Positions 49,099 to 58,255 of a stretch of DNA of 64,000 nucleotides are shown piece after piece. Position 1 is the first letter of the stretch. Each line of letters starts with the position of its first letter. Under the pieces are notes generated by a model, which was not told where the DNA came from, did no database searches, and saw nothing but the letters and a program-made list of their open reading frames with translations. This stretch comes from Guillardia theta CCMP2712 (lineage: Eukaryota; Cryptophyceae; Pyrenomonadales; Geminigeraceae): positions 3,918 to 67,917 of the forward strand of contig NW_005434540.1 in assembly GCF_000315625.1 (NCBI RefSeq), in the 5' to 3' direction. The position numbers and the translations under genes are program-made.

Positions 49099-49104
49099 AA
49101 TAAA
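49099..49104 (+). terminator. Polyadenylation signal AATAAA of the giant gene
   Basis: Canonical hexamer 18 bases after the stop codon. The convergent STIMATE-like gene ends at 49189, so the two 3' UTRs must be very short or overlap. Confidence 0.7.
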
Positions 49105-49188
49105 TATCAATAATTGCTCTAGACGTCTTTACTTTCCGCCCCCCTTCCCATGTCTCCCGAGCTGCTCCCTGCCAGCTAGGCAGCTGCT

Positions 49189-50494
49189 TCAGTGGAGGGT
49201 CATGGAGTTGCTGCCGTAGTTGCTGCCTATGAAGGAGGTACTGAGGCCGTTGGACGGGATCTTGGCGTGCAACTCGTTGCTGTACATGAGGTACGAGTCC
49301 ATGATCCAGAACTGCTGGCAAGGGTCAGGAAGAGTCGAGAGGGAGGGGCTGGTGAGAGGACCTGGAAGGCGTTGAGAATGAGGGGAAGGAAGACGACGAC
49401 GATAAAGAGCTCGAGATGTGGGTTGAAGCAGAGAGGCGCCAGGATGATGGCGCCGAACTCAGCCTGGCAAGAGGATCAGAGGAGGAGAAGAGGAGATGAG
49501 GATGAGGGAAGAGAGAGGAGGGAGGAACGGAGCTGCGGACCAGTGGGTTCTTGAAGACGTACTCGACGGAGGTGATCCCTATCTTGCACACAACAACAAC
49601 CGTCAGCCACACGCCGAGCTGATGGAACCATCGAGTGATCTGCAAGGAGGTCACAAGAAACAGGGTCAGAGCCGCCGGCTGCCTGGGGAGGGTCGCCGTA
49701 GTCGCCTTGAGCATCATCAGGCGAGACAACCAGGTACAGGCAACTCACCACTGCTGACATCCGTCGCAAAGTGAGAATGTACCACCTTCTCCAGCCAGCG
49801 CAGGACAACAAAGTTGGCGTAAACGATGACGGTGGTGTCGAAAAGGATCTGGATGAAGTACCAGGGACAAGGGTCCTCCTTGCCTGCGAACTAGAGAGCA
49901 AGAGGCCTCAGGGCTCAGCTGCCTTCGAGCTGCATCACCTGCATCGCTATGAAGATGTTCATGAAGTGAACTGTGCAAGCGCCCAGGCCGTTCTTTGCCA
50001 CGTCATACTGAAAGACCTTCATGGGCCTTCGCGGATTCTCTTGATTCCTTTTCACTGGCCGAGTTGTCAAGCGAGAACAAACAACAACCACACTCTGATC
50101 ATGATGATAGGCCAGCAGTAGAAGTAGCCATCATCACCACTAAAACCACCAGCAACTCGAACAGCATCAAGAACATCAGTAACATCGTCTTTGTCTTTGT
50201 CATCGTCATCGTCATCATCTCCATCTCCATCATCTCCATCATCGTCATCGTTATCCATCAGAATCATCAGTATCATGTATCACCTATCAAAGCTGAGAAT
50301 GAAAGCACAGCGAGAACAAACTGCACAAAGAAGCCAAAGCTTCCGAAGAAATCGCAGATCGCGTGACATTGCTGCACATCAAAGTCTTAGTGTGCCAGCT
50401 CAACGAGGACGAGGAACTTTCACATGCTTTCCCATCGATATTCTGAGTCCTTTAATGCTTCCAACCCACTCGATGATCCACCCTTCACTTCCAT
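49189..50494 (-). CDS. STIMATE: STIMATE/TMEM110-family multipass membrane protein
   Basis: Minus-strand gene in short exons: 50371-50284, 50054-49939, 49890-49738, 49639-49541, 49463-49362 and 49311-49189, all GT-AG and all in phase. The conserved order of the family is visible: a first membrane helix (FVLAVLSFSALIVKR), NPRRPMKVF, HFMNIFIAMQ, KEDPCPWYFIQILFDTT, then LGVWLTVVVVCKIGI, and finally NPHLELFIVVVFLPLILNAF followed by FWIMDSYLM. In animals STIMATE is an ER protein that promotes STIM1 conformational change at ER-plasma-membrane contacts; the role in a protist is unknown. The long polybasic cytosolic tail of the animal protein is missing. The first exon is uncertain: an ATG at 50494 followed by a GTGAAG donor is possible. 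The last acceptor is a tandem CAGCAG. Confidence 0.8.
50055..50283 (-). repeat. Trinucleotide-rich intron of the STIMATE-like gene
   Basis: A 229-base intron with the donor GTGATA and an acceptor preceded by GTTGTTGTTTGTTC. About 50190-50260 is a degenerate GAT/GAC (plus strand ATC/GTC) microsatellite. It translates as an Asp run if read through but has no coding role. Confidence 0.7.
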
Positions 50495-50544
50495 GCGGCC
50501 TGGCAGGGAGATCACTCGTTTACACCAAGCAATGAATGGTTTTC

Positions 50545-50950
50545 CTCGTCTCCTTCCTTGCCTCTCTTGCTTGTTCCTCCTTTCCTCATCATCCCCGTCC
50601 CCCTCTCCGCTCTCTCCCCGGTCTCTCCTCTTCCATCCCTCCTCCCTCTCCTCTTCCCTTCTCGTCCCCATCCCCTCCATTGCACCTGGTGCTCGCCCAT
50701 CGTCGTCATCGCACTCCTATTTCACCCCTCCAAATTCCCATGCTACCACCGGGTGGTGGTCTCGGAGAGAACTACAGATTGGCGATCCCGAAGTGTTATT
50801 ATGAGAGAAGGGAAGGGAAGGGGAAGTGGGGGGGGGGGATCAGATATGGTGTAGGAGACAGGTGAAGAAGACAAGGAGAACAAGAGAGCAGAGCAGAGCA
50901 GAGCACAACAGAGGAGAGGAGAGGAGAGGAGAGGAGAAGAGAAGAGATCA
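50545..50950. repeat. Pyrimidine-rich tract and GA-rich microsatellite, intergenic
   Basis: About 50545-50700 is CT-rich on the plus strand, 50829-50838 is a G run and 50870-50950 is a GAGCA and GGAGA repeat. The open frames here are low-complexity shadows with no domain. The stretch lies upstream of the STIMATE-like gene and downstream of eIF3G, so it may hold a promoter, but no motif is clear. Confidence 0.6.
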
Positions 50951-51137
50951 GAAAAAGAGCTTCGGTGTAGCTGGCAGCGAGCTAAATGCATGAACTGACA
51001 CGAGATGGTTCACAGGAGCCTTGGATCAGAGGTGAGAGATTATGAGGTGTCAGGGGCTCGAGGGGAAACAGTTCATATCGGGTGATTCACAACAAAGCTA
51101 CTGCTCTCACAACCAGTCTACACTTGTTTCGGCGACA

Positions 51138-51143
51138 TTTATT
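51138..51143 (-). terminator. Polyadenylation signal of eIF3G
   Basis: AATAAA on the minus strand, 66 bases beyond the predicted stop codon at 51210. Confidence 0.65.
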
Positions 51144-51209
51144 CCTCAAACCATCTCTCAGCATTCCGACGCCGACAGGCAAAACTGTCCAGCATGAAGT
51201 CATGTCAGC

Positions 51210-52694
51210 CTAACGCCATGGGCCTGTGTCAGCGCGTGACATGCTCTTCTCGCCGAATCTGCGAGCATAGTGAGTAAAGCGAGAAGAAAGAGCCAACCAC
51301 AAATGCAGGCAGGCGCCTAGTCTTACCTGCCGGCATGCGAGTCGGCCATACTCCTGAAGCCAGACCTTCGGCCAGAACCATCGTCATCATCCCTCCTTCC
51401 ACGTGGAGGCCCGTCCCTGTCCCTGTCCCTCCGGTCCTCTCTGCCTCCACCACCACCACCACCTCCTCCTCCTCCTCCTCCTCCTCCTCCTCCTCGCTCC
51501 CCGTCAGCAGAGGGACGAGCCCAGTCAACATTAAGAATGAGCGAATCGAAACCAGTTCCATTGAGGGCGTTGATCGCTCGCTGATGGAGAGGTCAGCTCA
51601 CAACCGAGAGCAGCTCACAAGCTCCTCCCTCACCTGAGCATCTTCTCGATTGTAGAAATCAATAAATGCAAATCCGCGGCCCTCGCCGGTCGCGCGATCG
51701 GTCGGGACAGAAACGCGAGCGATGGGGCCGAACTGCTTGAAGAGCTCGTGCATGTCTTCTCTGGTTGCATCTGTGCTCACGTTGGTGACCCTCAGCGTGG
51801 CCTTCTCTTCCTCCTGAGGCCCTCCGAAGCCGTCACGGTTGCGCATGTGGGGGGGCACGTAGCCCTGGGGCCCATCCTTCTTCTCTTCCGCTGGCTCCGT
51901 TTCCACAGCAGAGACCTTCTTGCCGAGCAGCTTGGCCTTCTCGGCATGATACTGCAGCAGGACGGTCAGCACACACCCTCAATGGCGCAGTGGAAGCACC
52001 TGTTCATCGGTGAGTTCTCCACTGGCAACACGATTGCGGAGGTGGCGGAGGGCAGAGAAGGTGTCCATGTTCAAGAGCGCGCCCACACCCTTGGCAGGCT
52101 CCTGTGGCTTCTGGCCCTGAGAGAGTCGGTCAGCAACCTGCACTGTAGGAGGAGCAGCCAACGCTACCTCGTCCATGCCTGCCAGCTCGAACATGACCTG
52201 CTCGGATATGTTGACCACACCAGTCTCTTTGAAACCATGCTGTGCATAGCATCGAGGTCAGCGTCTGCTGTCCGTCAAGACCTAGAGTCACCGCTTGGCC
52301 TTCACATTCTCCGAACTTAGTCCACTCCCGGCGAGCGCGCACAGCCTTGTTCACTCTGATGAGCTTGTTGGTGACCTGCAGAGGCTGATGAGAAAACGGC
52401 ACTGCCGAGGATCTCAGCATGGAGAGCGCCATCAAGATGCTGACTCTACGATCTCTCGATCATCCCACCGCCATGCGAACCTCAGGACCCAGACTCCACA
52501 CACCCCAACCACCCTGCAGCATGAGCGCTCACCTTGACTTTGCGCTCGACCTTGACGCGCTCTCCATCATCGTTCTTACGGATTTCTGTGATGATCTTGA
52601 CCTTCTCTCTTCCGTCGGCTGTCTGGCTCACGATCCTCTCCGCCGAAAAGTGCCCCTCCATCCCGCCATCTCCTGCCTCGTCCGCCCACGACAT
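51210..52694 (-). CDS. EIF3G: Eukaryotic translation initiation factor 3 subunit G, RRM protein
   Basis: Six exons: 52694-52533, 52375-52292, 52239-52000, 51951-51634, 51580-51327 and 51258-51210; about 368 residues. The N terminus (MSWADEAGDG and KIITEIRKNDDGERVKVERK) and the WTKFGE motif are typical of eIF3g, as is GYVPPHMR before the RNA-recognition motif. The RRM shows RNP2 LRVTNV and RNP1 GRGFAFIDF and ends INALNGTGFDSLILNVDWA. eIF3g acts in the 43S complex near the mRNA channel and in scanning. Unusual points: no CCHC zinc knuckle between WTKFGE and YVPP, and a C-terminal run of 15 glycines from GGA/GGT codons followed by an Arg/Asp-rich tail. The last donor, AG-GTAAGA, contains an in-frame TAA, so an unspliced message would stop at 51323. 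Confidence 0.9.
51447..51495. repeat. CCA/CCT triplet repeat coding the eIF3G polyglycine
   Basis: Five ACC-type and about nine TCC-type triplets in a row on the plus strand, read as GGT and GGA glycine codons in eIF3G exon 5. It is likely to vary in length between strains. Confidence 0.8.
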
Positions 52695-53050
52695 GATGAC
52701 GCACTACCCACCCACACCCCCACCCCCTACATATATACCCTCACCCTCTGTTTCCCATCAACCATGCCCTCATTTCTAACCTAACCCCTTGGGAAACAAC
52801 CCCCACCTACAAAAGGTCCTTGATATTTGTACCAGGAAGGAGCATAGCACCCCACATTGTGATGACCCCACCCACCTAAATTCCTGGTCGAATCCCATTG
52901 CAACAGTGCACCCCACGAATTTCGCTCCTAATAGAGGAGGGGAGGGAAAAAAAAGAAACCACCCCCTCGTGCAGGGACATGACCCCCTTCGTTCCTCTCC
53001 ACGACACTACCCCCATAGTCATGTTTTCTCCAGTGAAAGAGTCAGAATGA

Positions 53051-53093
53051 TGGGTGGGGTGGGGTGCATCACAAGGGTGGGGTGGGGTGGGGT
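53051..53093 (+). repeat. GGGGT/GGTGG repeat, potential G-quadruplex
   Basis: Two blocks of GGTGGGGTGGGGTG separated by ATCACAA. There are at least four runs of three or four Gs with one-base T spacers. It also resembles telomere-type G-rich DNA but is too short and irregular to call that. Confidence 0.6.
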
Positions 53094-53130
53094 GCCTCAA
53101 CCTGAGGCGGGCTGCAGGTATCTGAAGACC

Positions 53131-53232
53131 CAGGGCCCGGGCCCGGGGAAAGGCACGCCCGGCCGCCGGGTGACGCCGCCCGGCCCGGCCGCGCCGGCCC
53201 GGCCCAGCCCGGTACCGGGGACCGGGGGCCTG
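53131..53232. repeat. CCCGG-rich low-complexity island
   Basis: About 100 bases, almost entirely G and C, built of GGCCCGG and GCCGG words, many self-complementary. Similar texture occurs at 54300-54425, 54660-54765 and 60351-60390. Confidence 0.55.
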
Positions 53233-53479
53233 GCTTTCATCGTTTGCGTGCTCGTCTGTTTCCGCTGGTTGGAGTAGCGGTTTTCCCTTCGTTTGGCCTA
53301 GCTAGTACTAAGTTTTATTGAACTCATTGACCCGCCAAGCCTACAAACCTGCCTGACTTCTGAGATAAGAGTATTTATAAAGTAGAGTAAGGGATAGGAA
53401 GATAACAGAGACTGAGGAGAGAAGAAAGAAAGAGAGAGAAGAGAGAGGAAGAGAGCCTCTGGTCATTCCATCGAATAGT

Positions 53480-54100
53480 CGGTATGGAGTACCGTACTAC
53501 GGTACCGTGCCCGTTGCGTCCAAGTGTTTTTGTCATGAGTACGTTAATTGTACTCTCTTTCACAAGTCGTCTTAGGAAAAACCTCTTGATGTCAATGTGT
53601 TTAGCCAAACTCTTTTTTCCTGGATTCTTTGGTGCACAATACTCAGATTCGGCTGAACTAAGAGTGTCAAGTTCCGGCTTGTTTGAAAATTATTCCCATG
53701 TTTTTTGTCTGATTTAGATAATAGAGAACTCTCATAGCTTCCTTCCACTGAATTTGTGACGGTGGGTGCTCTCAGATGTTGTGAGTGAGAGTCTTGAGAT
53801 TGTGTAGGCCAAGTCTGGTCTTGTAAATACCGAGAGGTAATCAGTTTGTGAAAGTTGCCTATCAGTTGTTGGTCCCCTTTGTGAAGGTAATCATGCTTCA
53901 TCATCACTAAGTTTTTGTTTGGTAGTAGTTCCAGGAGTCCAGGCTTTCATTTTCTCATCTATCTCGAAATCTGTCAATATTTCGTTGATGAATTTTTCTT
54001 GAGAGAGCCTCCGTGACCCCCAAGAAGTATTCCACTGACAGGTGTCACACCGTATTCTACAGCCGGCCAATGCAAACAGCAACTTGCCAATAGTCAATAC
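53480..54100 (-). pseudogene. Decayed Ty1/copia retrotransposon, reverse transcriptase to RNase H fragment
   Basis: On the minus strand, successive frames match copia Pol. The RT C-terminal part is at 54097-53891 (LSQEKFINEILTDFEID, KLSDDEA). The connection region is near 53760-53690 (QWKEAMRVLYYLNQTKNMGI). The RNase H end is near 53660-53540 (SSAESEY, then KHIDIKRFFLRRLV). Frames shift and stops intervene, and the part between SSAESEY and KHID is much shorter than in intact elements. The element is therefore a dead fragment. Gag, protease, integrase and LTRs were not seen. Confidence 0.75.
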
Positions 54101-54142
54101 CCTTCACTTGACGATATCCCAACGCTACTACACGAGCCATCG

Positions 54143-54166
54143 GTTATGAGCCTCGAGGCTCATAAC
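54143..54166. repeat. Perfect 24-base palindrome
   Basis: GTTATGAGCCTC followed directly by its reverse complement, GAGGCTCATAAC, with no spacer. It lies about 40 bases beyond the copia fragment. It could be a protein-binding site, a hairpin, or a scar; no partner copy was seen in the window. Confidence 0.7.
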
Positions 54167-54299
54167 TATGATGGATTGTATCAACAGTGGGCCAGAGATA
54201 TGTTTACTTGGAGTGACTCAGAATAATGCTGCCGAGTCAGTCTAGAGAGCTCCTCTGAAGCCGCTGATCCGAATCCCGGCACAGTGGCCAGCGAGTCAC

Positions 54300-54765
54300 A
54301 GTTGGCGTGCAGGGGTCTGGCAGAGCTGGCACTGGCCCAGTGGAGCTAGCTGGCCCGGCGCCGGGCGGCCACTGCGGCGCGGCCAGCCAGTGGCCTGTAG
54401 CTGGCACAGAGCTGGTGGTGACGGAGCACAAGTTTCAATGTGTTAGACTTGTACTGTGCCAAAGTGAGTCACGCAGAAATCATATCGACCTCAGTGGCAA
54501 CAAACCCTAAGACAGTTTTTGCTCAACTTCCGACCGCCGAGTTTAATGCACACGAAACCAGAATTGCGGCTAGGAAGGTCTCCTCAGGAGTCGTCTTGGT
54601 TTACAGGAGAGTTTTTGTTAACTCGGCGCTATCTGACTGGCACGGCTGGCATACGATCCATCAGGTGGAGAGTCTGGGTGGAGCTGGCCCGGCCAGGGAC
54701 TCGAGCTGGCCCGGCTGCGCCGGAGCTGGGCTGGCGCCGGAGCTGGCAGCCGTAAGTGGGTCGTA
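54300..54765. repeat. CTGGCCCGGC-rich islands flanking the coiled-coil/WD40 gene
   Basis: Two GC-rich patches (about 54300-54425 and 54660-54765) built of CTGGC, GGCCCGGC and GGAGCTGG words surround about 230 bases of ordinary composition. No coding signal was recognised. The second patch ends 30 bases before the probable start codon of the next gene. Confidence 0.5.
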
Positions 54766-54794
54766 GCGGGGATGTGGTCATTGATCCTTTCGCG

Positions 54795-55069
54795 ATGCTG
54801 GTTTGTGTAGTCGACGAGGGATGGCGGATGGCGCAAGAGGAGGGACAGGAGGAGGAGACTATAGGACACCTGAAGGAAAGACTGTGCAAGAGGCTGCCTG
54901 ACGTGTTTGGAAGTTTGCGGGAGAAAGTGCTGGAGGACAGGTGGGGTAGAGTGGTGGAGGATGGTATGACCCTAGCGGAGGCAGCTGGTGGAGCCCGATA
55001 CCCCCTGCTGAGACTGAGGAATAGGAAGGCAGAGGACGAGACAGAGGTTCGGGTGCTTAGAATGGGAGC

Positions 55070-55108
<39 letters not shown>

Positions 55109-57930
55109 AGACAGGGACGTCACTGGCTCCTTTGTCACGGGACCCCGGGAAGAACGAGTGAACGAGAAGAGAAGGAGCAGCAGAGATATCTTTGAGAGAA
55201 AGTTCGGTCGAGGAGGGATACACGTCCTGAGGAGGTCTGAGCCAACAAGTCCGACAATAGCAAAGGATGCAGCGATGTCGTCAGAAATTGTCGAACAGAT
55301 GGTAGCTCTGCAGAGTCACGTGAACGGTATCAACTCTCAGCTGGATTTGATGCATCAGCATGTCAGTTCTTCAGCGTTGCTGACAGAAAAAGTCAAGCTC
55401 CTCGAGCATCATATCAACAACTTCAGAATAGAATACCATACAGTACATGAAAAACTATCGCAAGATGAAAATGCAATTTTCGTACTGCAAAACAACGCGA
55501 AACAATTAGGTATGAGGACTTCTGATGCTCCTGTTTCCGCTGATGTTGCCGCAGATCTTCGTTTATCAAGTGTTGAAGAGAAAATCCTCGACGAGCGCAA
55601 GAACGACAAGTTCTCCGTGCTCGACCGCGTTCGGAAACTGGAGCAACTGATGAAAGAGAGGATGAAGAGTGAAGATGGTGTCTTCTTTGGATGAACTTCA
55701 CAGATTTTGTTTCTGATCGTATGTCTAGATAAATCTTCGCAGAATCTCCTACGCGGTCAGTCGGACATTTCAGAGCGACTGAGTCATGTGGAGTCAGAGT
55801 TGGTAATCTGGAAGAATAGTAGAAGTACGATATGCACAACTGTATTCTTCTTGTGAAAGAATGTGTAGGCGACAAAGCTCAGACCATGGTCATGGGAGAA
55901 TCAGCAGCTGGTGAGCTCAATCTGATACGATCTCGCCTCCAAGAGATAGAAAGGGATATGAAAACTCTAGAAGAAAAAGTTCAAGTTCAAAACAAGCGAA
56001 GCGAGCAATTCGTCAAGGAGCAGCGACAAAGAGCGATCGCTCAAGGTTATCACCAATATGAAATTGTGTCCATTTGTTTGAATTGCATACATAGGAGCTG
56101 CACCCCGAATTTCTGAATCGAAGGTGGCACCAAGATCCGAAGTGAACAAAGAGTTGATCTTGAAAAAGAAAGAAACAGCGATTCAACAAAGGACAGCTGA
56201 GTTGAACAAGGCTGTAGAAGAGAACACTTCCTCAAAGGTATTTCTTTTCCTGGAGCCATTTGTTGGATGATTCTCCTTCATTCAGTCCAACACGATGGGA
56301 ATTAGTGAATCGCCAATTATCTCGTCGTTTTCTGAAAGCAATCAAGAAAGTGCAGCACGACCAGTTTCGACTGATAAAACAGCTCGCGTTCAGAACCTCT
56401 CACACATAAGTACAATCCTGCTGCACGTGCATCAGAAAAACGCAATGAAGATGCACCTAGCACGGCAGGGCAGAACATTCAATATGAGCAAGACGAATCC
56501 AGGCTACAACCGGGAGATGATTTGAACTCAAAGAAAGAAAGAGACAAAACCTCTAACCAACTGAATATTCAGAAACCAGCTCTGCCCCAAGGCTCGACAA
56601 CCAGTGAAGGAGCGAATGAGCCTGCTGCACAAACCTTAAAGGATCGATCTCAAGATAAGTTGAAAGAAAATAGCAGACCATCGCAACACGATAACAATAT
56701 TGTACAGCATTGGTCCGCAACAGAGGGAGAGGCGCTGGTGGAGACAGGGATCATCGGAGGGGACGGGAGGGGATGGGAGTGCGTAAGCTGGTGGATGGGG
56801 GGGCTGGTCGGAGCGAGCAAGAGCGGGAGGCTGCACGTGTGGAGGGAAGGGGCAGACGGGAGGATGGAGGTCATGGCAGAAGAGCAGGGACATGCAGGGG
56901 AAGTCAGCTGCATAGAGAGCTGGGGAGAGGAGCTGATCACGGGAGGGGTAGACGGGCGGGTGAAGGTGTGGAGGCTGGAGGGGGGAAGCTACGGTGCAAG
57001 GAGGACTGGGACGCGAAGGGAGAGCAGGGGCTTGAGGAGAAGCGGGAAGGAGGATCGGAGGCGAGCGACATCGGGGCAGTGACGAGGGCGTGCGGGTACG
57101 GGAAGCGGGTGTACGGGGCAGTGGCAGGGACGGCAAGGAGAGGGAACATGATCGTGGTATACGAGGCAGGGAAGAAGGGGAGGGTGGGGCGGATCGGGGG
57201 CGGGGAAGGAGGACACAGGTCGTGGATATCAGGGATGGCGACGGTGATGGGGGGAGAGCTGCTGGTGAGCGTGTCGTACGACGGGTGTGTACGGGTGTGG
57301 AGCACGCAGACGGGAGGGGGGAGCTTCTTCTACGAGGCGACGAGGAGCACACGGGCAGGGGCAGGGCTACTGGACGTGGTAGCGCTACCAGGGGTGGAGG
57401 AAGGGTCGCAGAGGATCGCGACGGTAGGAGAGGACGGGAGGGTGAGCATCTGGGAGATCGACAAGACGGAAGGGGCGGTGGAGGTAACGCTGGAGGAAGC
57501 GGGGATGCACAACGAGGGAGGGCTGTCAAGCGGGCGGCTTTGCGTGGTACAGGGGGGAGAGGGGAGCGCGTCAGAGACGGTGCTGGTCAGCGTAGGAGAC
57601 GACGGGTACGGGCAGGTGTGGGAGGTAGGAGGCGGGCTGAGGAGGAAGGGAGGGGCGGCGGTAGCGGGAGACGGGAAGGCGGTGAGCGGGTGCAGCGGAG
57701 GAAGGGGAGGGAGGATAGCGGTCGGGGTCGGGGGGGAGGAGGGAGGAGAGACAGGGGGAGAGATCAAGATCTACGAGGTCAGGGCGGGACGGGAGGAGGG
57801 AGGAGGACCAGAGGAGAGGCCGGAGGGCAGGAGGGAAGGGGAGAGCAGAGGCGACGACGAGAGAGGAGAGGTCGAGCCCATTCTGTATGTTGTTTTTCTC
57901 GTAAAGGCAGACTATGGATGCTTTTTCTAG
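54795..57930 (+). CDS. Coiled-coil and WD40-repeat protein (function not recognised)
   Basis: The likely start is the ATG at 54795. Exons: 54795-55677, 55729-55802, 55883-56045 (acceptor uncertain), 56095-56237 and 56286 to the end. The N-terminal part is acidic, with a glycine-alanine run (about 55070-55110). It then gives long helical, coiled-coil stretches (LLTEKVKLLEHHINNFR, LQEIERDMKTLEEKVQVQ). The last exon encodes about six WD40-like blades, each ending in VW or IW after DG (GRLHVWRE, GRVKVWRLE, GCVRVWSTQ, GRVSIWEID, GYGQVWEVG). Two frame changes are needed inside this exon: near 56400, with no intron visible, and at a six-G run at 56980-56985. They may be sequence errors or an unrecognised tiny intron. 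Such proteins usually scaffold complexes; no specific family is assigned. Confidence 0.6.
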
Positions 57931-58255
57931 TCATTTTCCATCGTATATTCTTCGTATTCTCACGTTATCAAGATGTTTAGCAGCTTTTTCTGTCATGTTT
58001 CGTGCCTATGAGTGCCTGTGATTTGTTCAAAGTCATACTCGTCATGCTGAGTCGGGACGACGAGCCTGAGCCTGAGACTCCGAAAGGACCATATAAACAC
58101 ACTGGCACTTGGCCCTCTCTTCTCTCTCTCTCTCTGTATTGTTTCTTTTTTTTATTTGAAATGTCAAATCAAAGGACCAGCATGAAATTGACTGCGAGGG
58201 GAGGAGTAGGAGAGGGCAAGAGGACAAGCTGAGCAGGAGGAGGAGGAGAGGGAGG
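57931..58255. other. Intergenic region between WD40 and IQ-motif genes
   Basis: 325 bases without coding signal. It holds a CT microsatellite and T run (about 58113-58155) and a GAGGA tract just before the next ATG. No AATAAA was seen close to the WD40 stop. Confidence 0.5.

Larger units (their letters stand above)
52695..53479. other. Gene-poor stretch with G-rich and CCCGG-rich tracts
   Basis: No credible coding exon. 52700-52990 is CCCAC-rich and probably contains the eIF3G promoter, without a clear TATA box. 53051-53093 is a (GGGGT)n-like tract able to form G-quadruplexes. 53131-53232 is a dense CCCGG/GGCCCGG tract. 53390-53460 is GA-rich. Confidence 0.6.

Noticed and set aside
50067-50276. 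Asp-rich minus-strand frame
   Set aside because: It is a trinucleotide microsatellite inside an intron of the STIMATE-like gene.
50420-50865. Pro/Ser-rich plus-strand and Arg/Glu-rich minus-strand frames
   Set aside because: Low-complexity CT/GA sequence without domain or splice support.
51748-52320. 190-codon plus-strand frame
   Set aside because: Antisense to eIF3G exons 3 and 4, whose protein is clearly conserved on the other strand.
52789-53277. 162-codon plus-strand frame over the G-rich and CCCGG-rich tracts
   Set aside because: The composition is driven by simple repeats; no recognisable protein.
56636-57529. 297-codon minus-strand frame rich in Pro and Ser
   Set aside because: Antisense of the Gly/Glu/Arg-rich WD40 exon; the sense strand shows repeated DGxxxVW blade ends.
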